64,000 nucleotides of DNA. It comes from Madurella fahalii. Its lineage: Eukaryota > Ascomycota > Sordariomycetes > Sordariales. The first letter of the stretch is position 1, and each line of letters starts with the position of its first letter. Positions 22,014 through 32,331 of the stretch are shown here, in pieces. A model generated the notes under the pieces. That model ran no database searches. It saw only the letters and a program-made list of their open reading frames with translations, and had not been told where the DNA came from. The stretch spans positions 1,798,001 to 1,862,000 of the forward strand of contig CM056877.1 of NCBI GenBank assembly GCA_029876055.1, in the 5' to 3' direction. A program made the translations under genes and the position numbers.

Positions 22014-22606
22014 TCATGAACCCCTACCTCCCCTCCCACCTCTGCCGCCGCCTCGTCCTCTCCCACCGCGACCCCTATCTCCACCACGCCCCCCGTGATC
22101 GCCTCTTCCTTGCCCGCCACGTCCGCCGCGGTAACCGCCCTGTTGGCTTTGCTGCTGCTCCTTGACAACGTCGATAATCTCGTCCGGGACGCGGAGGTAC
22201 TTGATCTAACCCCAATTGTTCAGCACCGCTTCGAAGCCGCCACCAACCACGCAAGGAAACTTACATTATTTCCCTTGACATAGACCTCAGGCAACCGCAC
22301 AAACTTGTCGCCCTCCTACAACGCCCCGTCCAGTCAGCCGACCCCGCCCAATCCCATCAAACAATTGCGCCGGGACTTACGGGACTTGTCTGCACGACCT
22401 CGCGCAGCGTCAGGTTCATCCACGTGTCGCACAGTACCAGGTGGCCGTTGAGCGTCTCGCCGTTCTTGAGCTCGACCAGCATGGGGTGGCCTTGCGCCGC
22501 GTTCAAAAGCCCGAGGGGCAGCTAGGTAGAAAAAAGAAACATCAGCATTTGCCAACAAGGCCAAAAGATCTGTAATAGACAACGGCTAAAGTTGCAAGCT
22601 TACCAT
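22014..22606 (-). CDS. lsm4: LSM4, U6 snRNA-associated Sm-like protein
   Basis: Four exons (22604-22606, 22381-22521, 22265-22315, 22014-22205) give 128 residues. The first coding exon is only the ATG, followed by a GTAAGC donor and an 82-bp intron. The protein then begins MLPLGLLNAAQGHPMLVELK, the near-invariant LSM4 start. Sm motif 1 (ELKNGETLNGHLVLCDTWMN) and Sm motif 2 (IKYLRVPD, after YVKGNN) are present. The tail is an RGG/RG-rich stretch of about 45 residues (GGRGGDRGRGGRGRGG). LSM4 belongs to the Lsm2-8 ring on U6 snRNA in the nucleus and to the cytosolic Lsm1-7 ring that activates decapping; RG-rich tails of this kind are arginine-methylation and P-body determinants in other species. 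Identification is firm. Confidence 0.95.
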
Positions 22607-22948
22607 GATGGAAAGATTCGGCGCCTCACCCCCGCTGTTTGTCGTTGCTGGTGCGGTCGCCTGGGTGTTCGCTCGATGCAACGAATGCGACTTGGAGCTC
22701 CCCAGGCTGCTCGGCATGACCTCAAAGGCGTAGGGATACGCGCCGCACCCGATGATTAACCGGCCTACCGCCTTGAGTCTAAGTAGCCCTCCGCTGGCAG
22801 CCTAGTAAAACAGGCTGCCGCACCAGTGTCACATCCTGCAGTTGGTACCAACCTAACATCATCAAAACATGAGCGAGCAAAAAAAAACCACAGCAACCCC
22901 GACACATACAACAAGTTGCATTCCTATCAAGGGCAAAAAGTCAAACTA
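22607..22948. other. Interval between LSM4 and tRNA-Ala
   Basis: The 342 bp upstream of LSM4 hold its leader and promoter. No further feature is recognised. Confidence 0.4.
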
Positions 22949-23035
22949 TGGACGAGCTGGGAATCGAACCCAGTACCTCTCGCATATACCACAGAGTATG
23001 CTAAGCGAGCGCTCTACCAGATGAGCTACACGCCC
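22949..23035 (-). tRNA. tRNA-Ala (AGC) with a 14-nt intron
   Basis: Read on the minus strand, the cloverleaf is complete. The acceptor stem starts GGGCGTG, the D arm is GCTC/GAGC, the anticodon stem is CTCGC/GCGAG with loop TTAGCA(T), and the T arm is CTGGG-TTCGATT-CCCAG. The anticodon AGC lies at 23000-23002. A 14-nt intron (22985-22998) sits one base 3' of the anticodon, the canonical nuclear position. Mature length is 73 nt without CCA. The internal A box (TAGCTCATCTGG) and B box (GGTTCGATTCC) are intact. The acceptor stem includes one U-U opposition and one G-U pair. Confidence 0.93.
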
Positions 23036-23551
23036 CATAGGCAAGGCAGTGTCTCATTGTGCTTGGCGGGTCGGTTGAGTAGAAGCAATATCAAGTCGAA
23101 AACGAGGTTAACGAATGTACTTGCAAAGTATTCTTTGGCTCCTTGGGGTACCGTGGTCACTCCTAGCTAAGGGATACGGCAATGTTACTTCCAGCGCAGT
23201 TACTTTACTACCAGGTAATCCAGCGCTGAGTAGAATCCGTATAAACCTCCGAGAGTGAGGGAGACTTGGCAGCCTTACCAGGCCGTGAATTGGCAAGGTC
23301 GTATATATCTATCCAGGAGAAGCACCCCAATGAGACAAACCACCGCAACCACAAGCAAAAACCAAGCCGAGCCGAATAGAGTGAAAATGGGAGCGAGAGG
23401 CAAGACACCCACAACTAGTGCATTGAACACCCGCCGTGAAAAGAAAACCAAGCCCGCAGAAGCCAATCCCGTTAGATCCGCGGCCATACGACAAGCTAAA
23501 ACCCTGCCCAGCTCCCCATCGCACGCTCCACCTGAACCCGTTATCCGCGGC
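23036..23551. other. Interval between tRNA-Ala and the BAR-protein gene
   Basis: These 516 bp contain the tRNA 5' flank and the 3' end of the minus-strand BAR gene. Open frames here overlap the BAR gene's last exon and intron and are not called. Confidence 0.45.
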
Positions 23552-24921
23552 TTAGGAAGCGCTCTCTCGGCTCTTGCGGTAGCTCGCCTGGAGTACGGTG
23601 CGGGGGCGCTTGTGTCAGCAACGTGTGCCTTTCTTCTCTCTGCTGCTCTCACTGGAAAGAGTAAGCCGAAGCACGACTTGCCTCCTGTTCGACCTGCAGG
23701 CCGTCAATGACGGGCGCAAGCTCGCTCAGAATCTCGTGGGCCTTCTTGTGGAACTCCATTTGCGCCGCAATCAGCTCCGCCAGATTCCGCAGCGGCTCGG
23801 GCGTGTCGAGGACCTTGAGCGGAATGTTAGTGTAAACGGGGTAATAGGAGAGAGGGGAAAAGGAGCAGGAGCGTGGGATAAAAACGTACATTCTTCATAA
23901 CCCCCACAGCTTCCTCTGTCTGCGTGACGAACTCGTCCTCAGCCTTCTCAATCTCCTCCTGCGCCTCGTGGCTCAGCTCGTGCTCATCATGCGTCTCGGC
24001 GCGCGGCGACGACCCGCCGAGCTTCCACGTCGTGCCCTTGACGCGCGCTTTGACAGCGTCTAGCGTCAGCCGGGCCTTCTCGACCGCCTTGCGGGCGCGA
24101 GTGGCAAACAAAATGTTCGTGTTGAGCGTCGTGTTCCACCCGGCCAGGAAGCGGCTCTGGATCTGGGCGTCCTGCGCCAGGCGCGCCTCGCCCACGCGCT
24201 CCATGGCCAGCGCGTACTTCTCTAGCGCCGTGGCTAGGGGGTCCTCGCCCGCGCCCGTATGCTGCTGGTGCAGCGTCTGGCTGCTGGCCAGGCTGGCACG
24301 CGCGACGGCATGGTGGAACGTCTTGGGCTGCGGCTTGGCGCTCGGGGGAGCCGTCAGGGCAGCCTGGGCCTCTGCGGGCGAGGTGGCGTTGGAGAGGAGC
24401 GTCACCTTCTCGCTGACAGTGCGGCCCAAATCCTGGAACGTCTCCTTGATATTGGGCGGGTAGTCGTAGGCCTCGTGCGAGTACTGCGAACTGTGTGGAG
24501 GCGAGGGGAGTTGTTAGCGCAAGACGACTAACTTCACGCGGGGTCTGCCGACAGGCCAAACTTACGTCACGGCAAGCATCTTTTGATGGACCGCCTTGAG
24601 CGCATCAACGCGCTTCTCCAGGTCGATGTAGTCGGGGGGGAGTTGGGTCTGATGATGCCCCGCGTGTTAGCCATCATCCTCGCATCCAAATCCGACTGCT
24701 GTTCGATTCGAACCTTGTCATCGGCTTGACCCAGTTGCTCCTTGGTGTACTGGAAGGTCCGCGAGGCGAACGGGGTGATCTGCCCACCCAGAGAGCTGCA
24801 CACCAACTCAACGTCAGCCACGATTCCAAAAGCTTTCTTTTCCACGATCGATCAATTCGCTGAACTTGAGGTGTCGGGGTTCGTACGTGAGGCTCTTCTG
24901 GAGACCCTTGAACGCGTCCAT
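23552..24921 (-). CDS. gvp36: GVP36-type BAR-domain protein
   Basis: Six exons (24887-24921, 24714-24795, 24566-24648, 23890-24490, 23682-23813, 23552-23587) give 322 residues. The protein begins MDAFKGLQKSL, followed by ITPFASRTFQYTKEQLGQADDKTQ, then a long amphipathic helical body with FQDLGRTVSEKVTLLS, RLAQDAQIQSRFLAGWNTTL and FATRARKAVEKARLTLDAVKA. This is the fungal BAR family of yeast Gvp36, which curves Golgi and vesicle membranes and affects endocytosis and vacuole function. The fifth intron (23588-23681) begins GCAAGT and ends CAG. Splicing it restores the expected tail ASYRKSRESAS, whereas reading through gives an unrelated end. The gene sits between tRNA-Ala and ARG2 on the same strand. 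Confidence 0.88.
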
Positions 24922-25438
24922 ATTTGCTGTTTGGTGTGTTTGGGCGAAAATAGGATGTGGACGTATGAAGCACGATTCGAATATGTGCGACGGGATGAGA
25001 GCGTCTTGCGCAGAAGTTGAGGTTGATACCAGAAGCTTTGTGTTGCAAGCGGCGTTAGGGGCCAAGGTGCAGGTCCCCACTGCTGACACCCCGCTGATCC
25101 CTACCTTTACTGCTGCTGTGATTGGATAGGCAATGCGTGCGCATGCTTGTGCTCAGCCCACTGCAGCCACTGCAGCAGCCCCAGGCTTCCCCAGGCTGCA
25201 AGCCCATAGAAGGGTTGAAGTGATAAGGAACCTGGGCTGAAATGGGCCTTCCCGAGACCACAAAACATGCCAGCACAAGGTAGGTAGAAGAGAATAAGGC
25301 GAATCATTCACACCCCTTAACCTAGCTCTTCAAGGGAGCTAAACTACCTTACCCGAGTTTACATAGACGGAGATTACTTGTTCCAAGACTGCCATCCCCT
25401 ATCAAACCACGCCATCCTTAAAAATCCACCCACTCATC
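24922..25438. other. Interval between BAR gene and ARG2
   Basis: These 517 bp hold the BAR-gene promoter and the ARG2 3' end. A CTGCAG/CAGCAG-rich patch lies near 25150-25200. No gene is supported. Confidence 0.4.
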
Positions 25439-27611
25439 CTAATCCGCCGGCTTCGTATCCGCCCATGATGGCACCACACTCCTACACACATTCTCATAGT
25501 CCCTCATCAACTGCTCACTCGTCGCCGCGCTCGGATTAGTCCAGAACATGGCCCAGTTGCTATCCGGTAGCTTCCGCACCCCGCACGACCGCTCAAAATA
25601 CCACTTATTGACCGGGTTGTTCTTCCTGCTCCGCCAGCACACTCCAGAGGGGAAGCAGTCGCGCACCATGGCGTTGAAGACAATATCCGCCACACCGCCG
25701 GCGCCCTGACTCTTCTTGAGCACGGCAAACTTGTCCAGGTAAGGGACCAGTCTGCCTGCTTTGTAGGCTTCCTCCTCGTCCATGCCAAACGGCCGCTCCC
25801 ACGTCAAGATCGCGCCGCCCTCGTACTCGCCTGCGATGATGATCCCTGCGAGGCTGTCTTCGACGCGGCGGAGGTAGTGCTCGACGTCGAGCTTGCGGTT
25901 AAAGGAGTCGTTGATCAAGTGGACAAGCCGGGGTAGGTTGATACACTTGTCGGTCAGCCTGAGCCGGGGTGCTCCAGGATCCGGTGGCATCCAGACGCCT
26001 GCGCGAGGGTCGGGAAAAATAGTCACTGGCAGGCCTTTCTTCGCGAGCGTCGTGGTTGGCATGCGGGGCAACGTAAGTTGGGTGCCGTGGGTGGCGGGCT
26101 TAACCCGGCCGATTGGTAAGGAGGCCGAGTAGATGGGCCTGTCGGTGAGGAGGTTGTGTATTAGCGGGTTCTGCCACCTCCTAGTCTTGACCTCTCCTGC
26201 GAACTCCCCGACGTTGGCCCCGTTCGCCTGCGTCGGCGGCACTCGCACGTTTGCCGCCTCCGCCGGGCTGGTAATCACGGCTGAGGCTGTCGACGGAAGT
26301 ACTGCCAGCGTGTTCCTGACGAGCTTCAGATTCTCGGCGTGTTTTGCTTTGATATCCCCCGAGAAACCGGATATGGTTCTCATCTGCTCAGAATGCTCCT
26401 TGGCTGCGAGAACGCCTTGGACGGTGGCAAACTCCTCTTCCAAGTTGACAAATACCCTCGCGCCGTCCACCTGGTTACTTGATGGAATGCCGCCGAAGGG
26501 GTCGATGACAATGATCCTGTCTACCACAGCCGTTCGTACCGGTCGGCCGTCTGCGCCAGGCTTTGGCATCTCTGTCGTCGGGGCGTGTTGATCAAACTGT
26601 AGGCCCGAGAAGAAATACGTCAAGGCAGAGACGATCTCGTTGGCATCAGCCGCCATGTATCCAAGTGTCTCTTCAGACAACGCGTAAGGCGGGACTACGA
26701 GCATGTGGCCGTGCCTGAGAGGCGTGGTGAAAGCCTGGCCGAACCCCACGAAAAGGTTGGTAGAGCCGACGGAGGAGAGCTTCTGTGGTGATCCGTCTAT
26801 CTTCCATATGCCCGAGCCAACCAACTCCGCTCCCGGCGAGCCGTATCGGCCAATTGTCCGGAGGATGCGGTCCGTCTGCCGGTCAACATCTTTGCGCCAG
26901 GCGGAGCCGGCGCTCTGATTCGGATCGCAGTCAACGACAATTACGCTGCCCAAACCGAGATCCCGCAGCTGGGTGAGCGTCTTGGCAACACCATCGAGTA
27001 GAGCATCGTCCCAAGTCTGTGGTTCCCTCAACTTTACGATGGCGACATGTGGCACCTCACTGCTGTCTGCCGCCGAAACCCGCATCGGGCCTTGGACAAA
27101 GCGTGGAACCTCGTTGGCACCGCGTATACCGTCATACAAGACCGTGGTAAATGCAGGTGTCTTCCTCGGCCCTGAACCTGTGCGCGAGGAGCCAAAGGTC
27201 TGGAGATATGCCTTAGCATCGCGCTTTGTGGCCGAGGACTCGAGGACAGAGATCAAGAATTGCTAGCGAGCAGTCAGCAGAGGTCCATATATGGAAGGGA
27301 ACACCTCTTACCCGGTCCGACTCCCTCTTCTGTTTTACCTCTGCGGAAGAAGGGGGGTGGTTCCGTGGCGGGCCGGCACTCATTCTACCAGACGAAGCTC
27401 CATTCTCAACAGTTGATAAGGGGCGGTAATCGGCGGTGTATCTGGGCGCGCTCTTTTCTCTCCGTACGGAAGCCTGGTTTGATTGTTAGACGCCTCATGA
27501 AGGTGCATTCTTTCGAGTCCCTGGGAAATTTGTTCGGTGGTGCCAAGCGATATGTCTCACCTGGACTGTGGAGGTTGCTTTCTTCCACGCGCCACCATTT
27601 CTCGAAAACAT
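25439..27611 (-). CDS. arg2: N-acetylglutamate synthase (amino-acid acetyltransferase), mitochondrial
   Basis: Exons 27561-27611, 27312-27473 and 25439-27262 give 678 residues, normal for fungal ARG2 (arg-14 in Neurospora). Exon 1 encodes MFSRNGGAWKKATSTVQ, which with the next exon forms a basic matrix presequence. A non-catalytic amino-acid-kinase-like domain follows (about residues 95-500, for example RIIVIDPFGGIPSSNQ). The C-terminal NAT acetyltransferase domain has AGIIIAGEYEGGAILTWE, FAVLKKSQGAGGVADIVFNA and KWYFERSCGVRKLP. The enzyme makes N-acetylglutamate from acetyl-CoA and glutamate, the first step of ornithine and arginine synthesis. Upstream are a GCN4/CPC1-type site and a six-codon uORF. 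Exon 2 was chosen because it follows a CTAAC branch and keeps frame into the conserved KRESDRQFLISVLES. Confidence 0.93.
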
Positions 27612-27687
27612 GGTTCAAGCGATTGATAAAGACGGTGCAAATTTCCCGGGGTCCCTTCTCACGGCAACCCGGCCGACGAGTAAGCTC

Positions 27688-27708
27688 TCAGATTAACGCC
27701 GCGCTCAT
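27688..27708 (-). promoter_or_regulatory. Six-codon uORF in the ARG2 leader
   Basis: An ATG at 27708 opens a frame of six codons (MSAALI) ending in TGA about 75 bp before the ARG2 start. It does not resemble the arginine attenuator peptide of the carbamoyl-phosphate synthetase gene. Whether it lies inside the mRNA depends on the unknown transcription start. Confidence 0.35.
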
Positions 27709-27756
27709 TCTATCTAACTGAGCTTTTTCTTCCGGCGGCGTAGAAAAAAGCGGTGG

Positions 27757-27763
27757 TGAGTCA
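27757..27763. promoter_or_regulatory. CPC1/GCN4-type site (TGAGTCA) upstream of ARG2
   Basis: TGAGTCA matches the TGASTCA consensus of bZIP regulators GCN4/CPC1, which induce amino-acid biosynthetic genes under starvation. It lies about 146 bp before the ARG2 start codon, a suitable promoter distance. Confidence 0.65.
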
Positions 27764-28520
27764 ATGGAGACGGGGGCCGCGAGAATCCACCAACATACAT
27801 AGCGCAAGTATGTTCTGTACAGTACAACACATCCGTACCCTTGTACACCAAGCAAACTTATCAGATGATCTGATAAGAGAACTACGGATTCTTGTTCTTG
27901 GCGGCTAACACATTCGCAACCAGAAACGGGGGGCTAAATAATTGTAGCCGGCTGTCCTGGCAGGCTGCCTAAGTTCCGTCTTAGTAGCAGACGATTCCTT
28001 AATGATTGGACAATTCACAATGGTGCTGTGGAGTATTGATGCGCCACCCCTTGCCCCGCAGCCGTGAAGACTACCCCGCAACGCAGTTACCTGGGGAGTC
28101 GCTTGCGGAGCGAGTGGAGAGCAGCTTGTCGGCGGGTTATAGCCGACCACACTGTAATACTCGACCAGATACATTAACCTGTAGCCAGAAATTAGGATAG
28201 TAAGTACCTGACGAAGCTACTAGTTGAGTTAGAACAAGTCGGGAGAGGGATTCCTCGGACGTTTACTTGGTACCAAATAACCCGGTTGATAGGTTTCTGG
28301 AAAGACAATTTCCAAGCTGTCCACAGCGCATTTAGACAAGAGGGAAAGTGTTTCCCCGCTACTGCGTAGCGATTTGCAGGACGGGTGTAAGCGCGCTTCG
28401 CCCTAACAGATCGGCCATCAAACCCCCCCCTTTCTCTGAACCTTTGGTGACAGTAAGCACCAAACGCTGTTCCTCTGCACGATCCTGAACATACCTCAGA
28501 CCCCAAAGAACCCCTTAAAG

Positions 28521-29496
28521 ATGACTCCGAGACTCTTTTGGGTTGGCCTTGGAAATATGGGCCGGGTAAGCCCGAAACCATTAGGTTCCGCGTTCATTCG
28601 ACTAAGACACCTACCAGGGGATGTGTAAAAACCTCGTGGAAAAAGGGAACCTCGACCAGCCACTCCTCGTTTACAACCGCACAAAACAGCGCTCCATTGA
28701 GCTCAGTGAACAGCTACCGGCCGGCAAAACTGAAGTCGTGGACTCCATCGCCGCCGGTGTCGCTAAAGCCGACATAATCTTCACGATCCTCTCCAAAGAT
28801 GACGTCGTCGAAGCAGCCGCAGACGAGATCCTCAAGGCCGGCGATGTCACGGGCAAGCTCATCGTAGAGTGCTCCACCATCCACCCGGACACCACATCTC
28901 GACTCGCCAACGCCTTTACCGGCCGCGGTGCCGAGTTTCTAGCTGCCCCAGTTTTCGGTGCGCCCGCCATGGCCGACGCAGGACAGCTCATCGGGGTTCT
29001 CGCGGGCCCCAAGTCGTCGGTCTTGAGAGCCCGCCCCTATTTCAAGGGCGTCATGGCCCGCGGCGAAATCGACATGAGCGACGAGCCTTATGACAAGGCG
29101 CTCAAGCTCAAGCTGATCGGCAACACGTTCATCATGAACATGGTCGAGCAGCTCGCCGAGGGCCACGTCCTAGCTGAGAAGTCGGGGCTCGGCACGCAGT
29201 ACCTGCACCAGTGGGTCGAGAACATGTTCCCCGGACCGTATGCCGCTTACTCGAACCGTATGCTGTCGGGAGATTATCATCAGCGGGAGTACCCGCTGTT
29301 TGCGGTGGATCTAGCCAGGAAAGATGCCGGGCACGCCATGAACCTAGCAAAGGCTACTGGAACGAGGCTAAGGAATCTAGAGGTTGCGGATGCGCATTTG
29401 GCAGAGGTCAAGGAGCACGCGGGGGAATTAGGGGATATTGCTGGGATCTATGGCGCTGTGAGGAAGGAAGCAGGGCTAAAGTTTGAGAATTGTTAG
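28521..29496 (+). CDS. 3-hydroxyisobutyrate-dehydrogenase-like NAD(P) reductase
   Basis: Exons 28521-28565 and 28618-29496 give 307 residues. The dinucleotide motif GLGNMGRGM spans the intron near the N-terminus. The beta-HAD signature is present as VECSTIHPDTT, the glycine-rich region as FGAPAMADAGQL, and the catalytic lysine as KLKLIGNTF. The C-terminal all-helical domain covers residues 165-307. The family includes 3-hydroxyisobutyrate dehydrogenase of valine breakdown, tartronate semialdehyde reductases and glyoxylate reductases. There is no presequence before the Rossmann fold, so it is probably cytosolic and may not be the valine-pathway enzyme. The start was chosen because exon 1 supplies the missing first beta strand. 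Confidence 0.85.
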
Positions 29497-29882
29497 TTGT
29501 CGCTCGTTGGTCTGGAAGCCGGGTATGGCCATCATGAGTTAGATAGACATGATCATCCGAACGTAGCTTCATATTCGCACATGTCGGAGAATTGCACCAT
29601 TTCGTTGAGACGGGAGCCGGCTGCTGGTGGAGCATTTCCTGATTACCAGCAACGTGGGGAATGATGACTAAGCCTTTCCTTCCAAAGGTCCCAGCTTGCC
29701 AGCCCGTTGCTGCGCCATGAGCTTCCGGCATCTCCAACCAACCTCCAACGCGGCGCATTCAAACATCCAAACGACACTGTTGATTCTGGAATCGCCAGCG
29801 CATCCGTCGTGCGGTCAACAAAACCTACTGCTTCGAGAATAATTGTGGTAACTCAGACCACACGACACCTCAATCCCGCAAA
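29497..29882. other. Interval between reductase and VMA9
   Basis: These 386 bp hold the reductase 3' end and VMA9 promoter. A frame open through here into VMA9 intron 1 is ignored because it lacks family resemblance before the splice site. Confidence 0.4.
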
Positions 29883-30243
29883 ATGGCCAACGGGTACCGA
29901 ACCACGCAGGCGCCGCACCCCACTGCATAATGCATACCAAACTAACTGTCCCCGTCACAGCTGGAGCGTCTTTATCGGCCTGGTGGTAATCATCGCCATG
30001 TGCCTAGCGGCATGGTTCTTCTCGCCCAAGGGCGAGAACCAAGTGTATGCCACGCCTCTTCGAAACCCCCCCAAACTGGAACATTGCGGATTAACATGTC
30101 ACGAAACTAGTCTCTGGCGCTCCTCCCTCATCCTCTCCATTGTCAGCTGTTTCCTCATGTGGGCCATTACCTTTCTCTCCCAGCTTCACCCGCTTATTGA
30201 GCCGAGGCGGTCGGACCTGCGCAAGGAGTACATTCACCACTAA
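29883..30243 (+). CDS. vma9: V-type ATPase subunit e
   Basis: Three small exons (29883-29893, 29961-30044, 30111-30243) encode 75 residues. Exon 1 is 11 nt (MAN plus two bases of the next codon). The protein reads MANGWSVFIGLVVIIAM, then AAWFFSPKGENQ, then WRSSLILSIVSCFLMWAITF and LHPLIEPRRSDLR. These are the two membrane helices and conserved loop of Vma9, subunit e of the V0 sector that acidifies vacuoles. The second donor is placed at GTATGC (30045), giving NQVLWRSS across the junction. The gene is too short and spliced to show as one long frame, but the match over its whole length is strong. It converges with ARV1. Confidence 0.9.
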
Positions 30244-30562
30244 GCTAGAGGGGGATTTGGTGCGAGCATACAGGGGAAATCGCTGTTATTGTACGAATAC
30301 CCACGGCATTCATTCATCTATACAGATCAGGACGGCGTTCCGGGGCGGCGACGGGGGGTGTAATTGCGGGTTTTTGAATCTTAGATTTGGGCGAGTTTGG
30401 ACCTGTACATGCAGGAAGCAAGCAAGTACGTAGGATCAGCTTCCAGTGAAGGAGGGGGCTAATTCAAAGTGGTATCACATCGTTCCCAAAAATATATCGA
30501 ACGGAGAGGCTCTAGTCAGGAACAAGCAGCACGAAAGTAACAAACACCCCCTCTTCCAACCA
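30244..30562. other. Convergent 3' region between VMA9 and ARV1
   Basis: These 319 bp hold two facing 3' ends. No gene or repeat is seen. Confidence 0.4.
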
Positions 30563-31658
30563 TCACCCAACAGCCAACCTCCCCGCCCAATCCCTCACAT
30601 ACATCAGCATGTCCCCCAGCGCCCTCCCATCCTCAGCCACCCCTGATTCCCCCGCCGAGTCGACCCCCTCCAGGCCAGCCGCCCACAGCACGGCCCTGCC
30701 CATCGCCCAACGGCTCAGCGCGCCGGCGGTGGCCAGCAGCGCCGCGACGCCGTAGCCGCAGTCGAGCAGGATCTTGAGTGCCTCGACGTTGTTGGCGACA
30801 ACGGCCCAGCCGAGCGACCGCGCGGCCGCGGGCACGTCGTATTCCCAGATGACCATGAGGATGGGGAAGAGCTTGGTCGACGACGACACGAGCAGCGCTG
30901 TCGAGACCGAGTTGGGGCGCGAGTACTGCGGGAGGACGCCGAGGAAGCTGAGCGGCGAGAAGCGGCTCGACGTGAGGAAGCGGATCGAGGTGTGGAAGGC
31001 GAGGGTCGAGAGGGTGCAGAAGATGACTGGTTGGTGCGTCCAGTAAGTAGATGTTGGGTGATGATGAGTGATGAATGGTGCTGAAGAGGGGGTTGCATGG
31101 GGGAAGAAGGGGGACGTACGGAAGAAGAGGTATTGGAAAACTATCGGTTGTTGGGCTAAGCGGCCAAAGTTGCCCCCGCCGGCGGAGTCAGCGTCGGGGA
31201 CGGACTGGCGCTCGATGCGCGCCCATGTGAGGTAGACGTCGAAGAGGAGAAGAAGGATGCCGAGGCGGATGATGGAGGGCTGTTTTGTTTGTTTGAATAT
31301 TAGCCTCCTGACGGTCACAGGCGTTAGAGAATAGCTAGGGAGGCGAAACGCACCGCAAACTCGTCCTCGTCCTTCATCAGCGTGTTGTGCAGTAAATGCC
31401 GGTAAACCTGGGGTCCCGTCTTAGTGCTTCCGTCCCTTGGAATGCAGTGAAAGATATGCGCCTGCTGTTGCCTACCTGCGGCTTGATCAAAACAAGATCA
31501 ATAAACAACACTACGAAGTCATGCTCGACGTATTTGTCGCAGAAGCGGCCACAGTTCTTGCACACCGTTAGGCGGATGTTGTGCCCGCCAGACTTGTCGC
31601 CAGCGCCTTCGCGCCATAGCGTCTTAACTGGGTGTCGGCACTCGATGCAGATGGGCAT
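30563..31658 (-). CDS. arv1: ARV1, ER sterol and lipid homeostasis protein
   Basis: Exons 31476-31658, 31354-31407, 31120-31279 and 30563-31026 give 286 residues. The ARV1 homology domain begins MPICIECRHPV, with CKNCGRFCDKYVEHDFVVLF completing the zinc-ribbon-like cysteine pairs. IDLVLIKPQVYRHLLHN crosses the first intron. Multiple hydrophobic helices follow (LGILLLLFDVYL, FQYLFFLIFCTLSTLAFH, and a C-terminal group). Arv1 lies in the ER membrane and affects sterol distribution, sphingolipid level and GPI-anchor synthesis. Intron phases all agree with the reading frame. The C-terminal part is more divergent than the N-terminal domain, as usual for this family. Confidence 0.92.
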
Positions 31659-32331
31659 TATCGGGGTGGCATTTGTGTTGAAATCGATATCCGGAGACGG
31701 GAGGAATAGTCGGCAGCCGTTGCGAAGAGAGAAACCGTTAGACAGAGTATAAGACAGGACATTGATTCAACGGGATTGCCGTCGCGATTCCGGGGGTTGC
31801 GTTGGTAATCGATAAGGATTCCTTATCGAGCCCGCCGTGCCCGCTGCGGCAGCACCCCAGTTCTTGGCATTAGGTTGCTTGGCTGTTGAATGTACGGTAC
31901 AGGAACTATGCATAGTACAGACTAGATTAGTACGCTCCAATCTATATCTCCCAATTACCGTCTTCCCCATGGAGGTTACCACTAGCTCGACTGCATGTAC
32001 CTGGTGACCTATCTTGATCGGTACAGTATCACGGGCAAGCGGGAGACTCTAATGTCACACGATCATCATCAATGCAAGAACCGGACAAACCTTCACCATT
32101 TAAAGCCCAACATGCCACGCCATGATATAGCCATCTGCTACTATATACAAAACCGGACCAAGGCGTAGAGCCGGGCCTTGCTTCTCTCAACCGACGACAA
32201 CGCGAAAACGCGAAAACGCCTATAGCGTAATGCTAGGATATCCTTTGCAACGATAACAACCACACAATCCAACTCGGTCTTGTCAACACGAGTTGCTGAT
32301 AGTATAAGATACGACGTGTTCTGGCCCCTTC
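31659..32331. other. Interval between ARV1 and the LysM gene
   Basis: These 673 bp include the ARV1 promoter and LysM 3' end. Repeated short elements such as GCGAAAACGCGAAAACGCC near 32202-32220 are visible. No gene is supported. Confidence 0.4.

Larger units (their letters stand above)
27612..28520. other. Divergent promoter region between ARG2 and the reductase gene
   Basis: These 909 bp separate two outward-facing genes. On the ARG2 side are the uORF (27688-27708) and TGAGTCA (27757-27763). I see no gene in the remainder. Confidence 0.5.
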
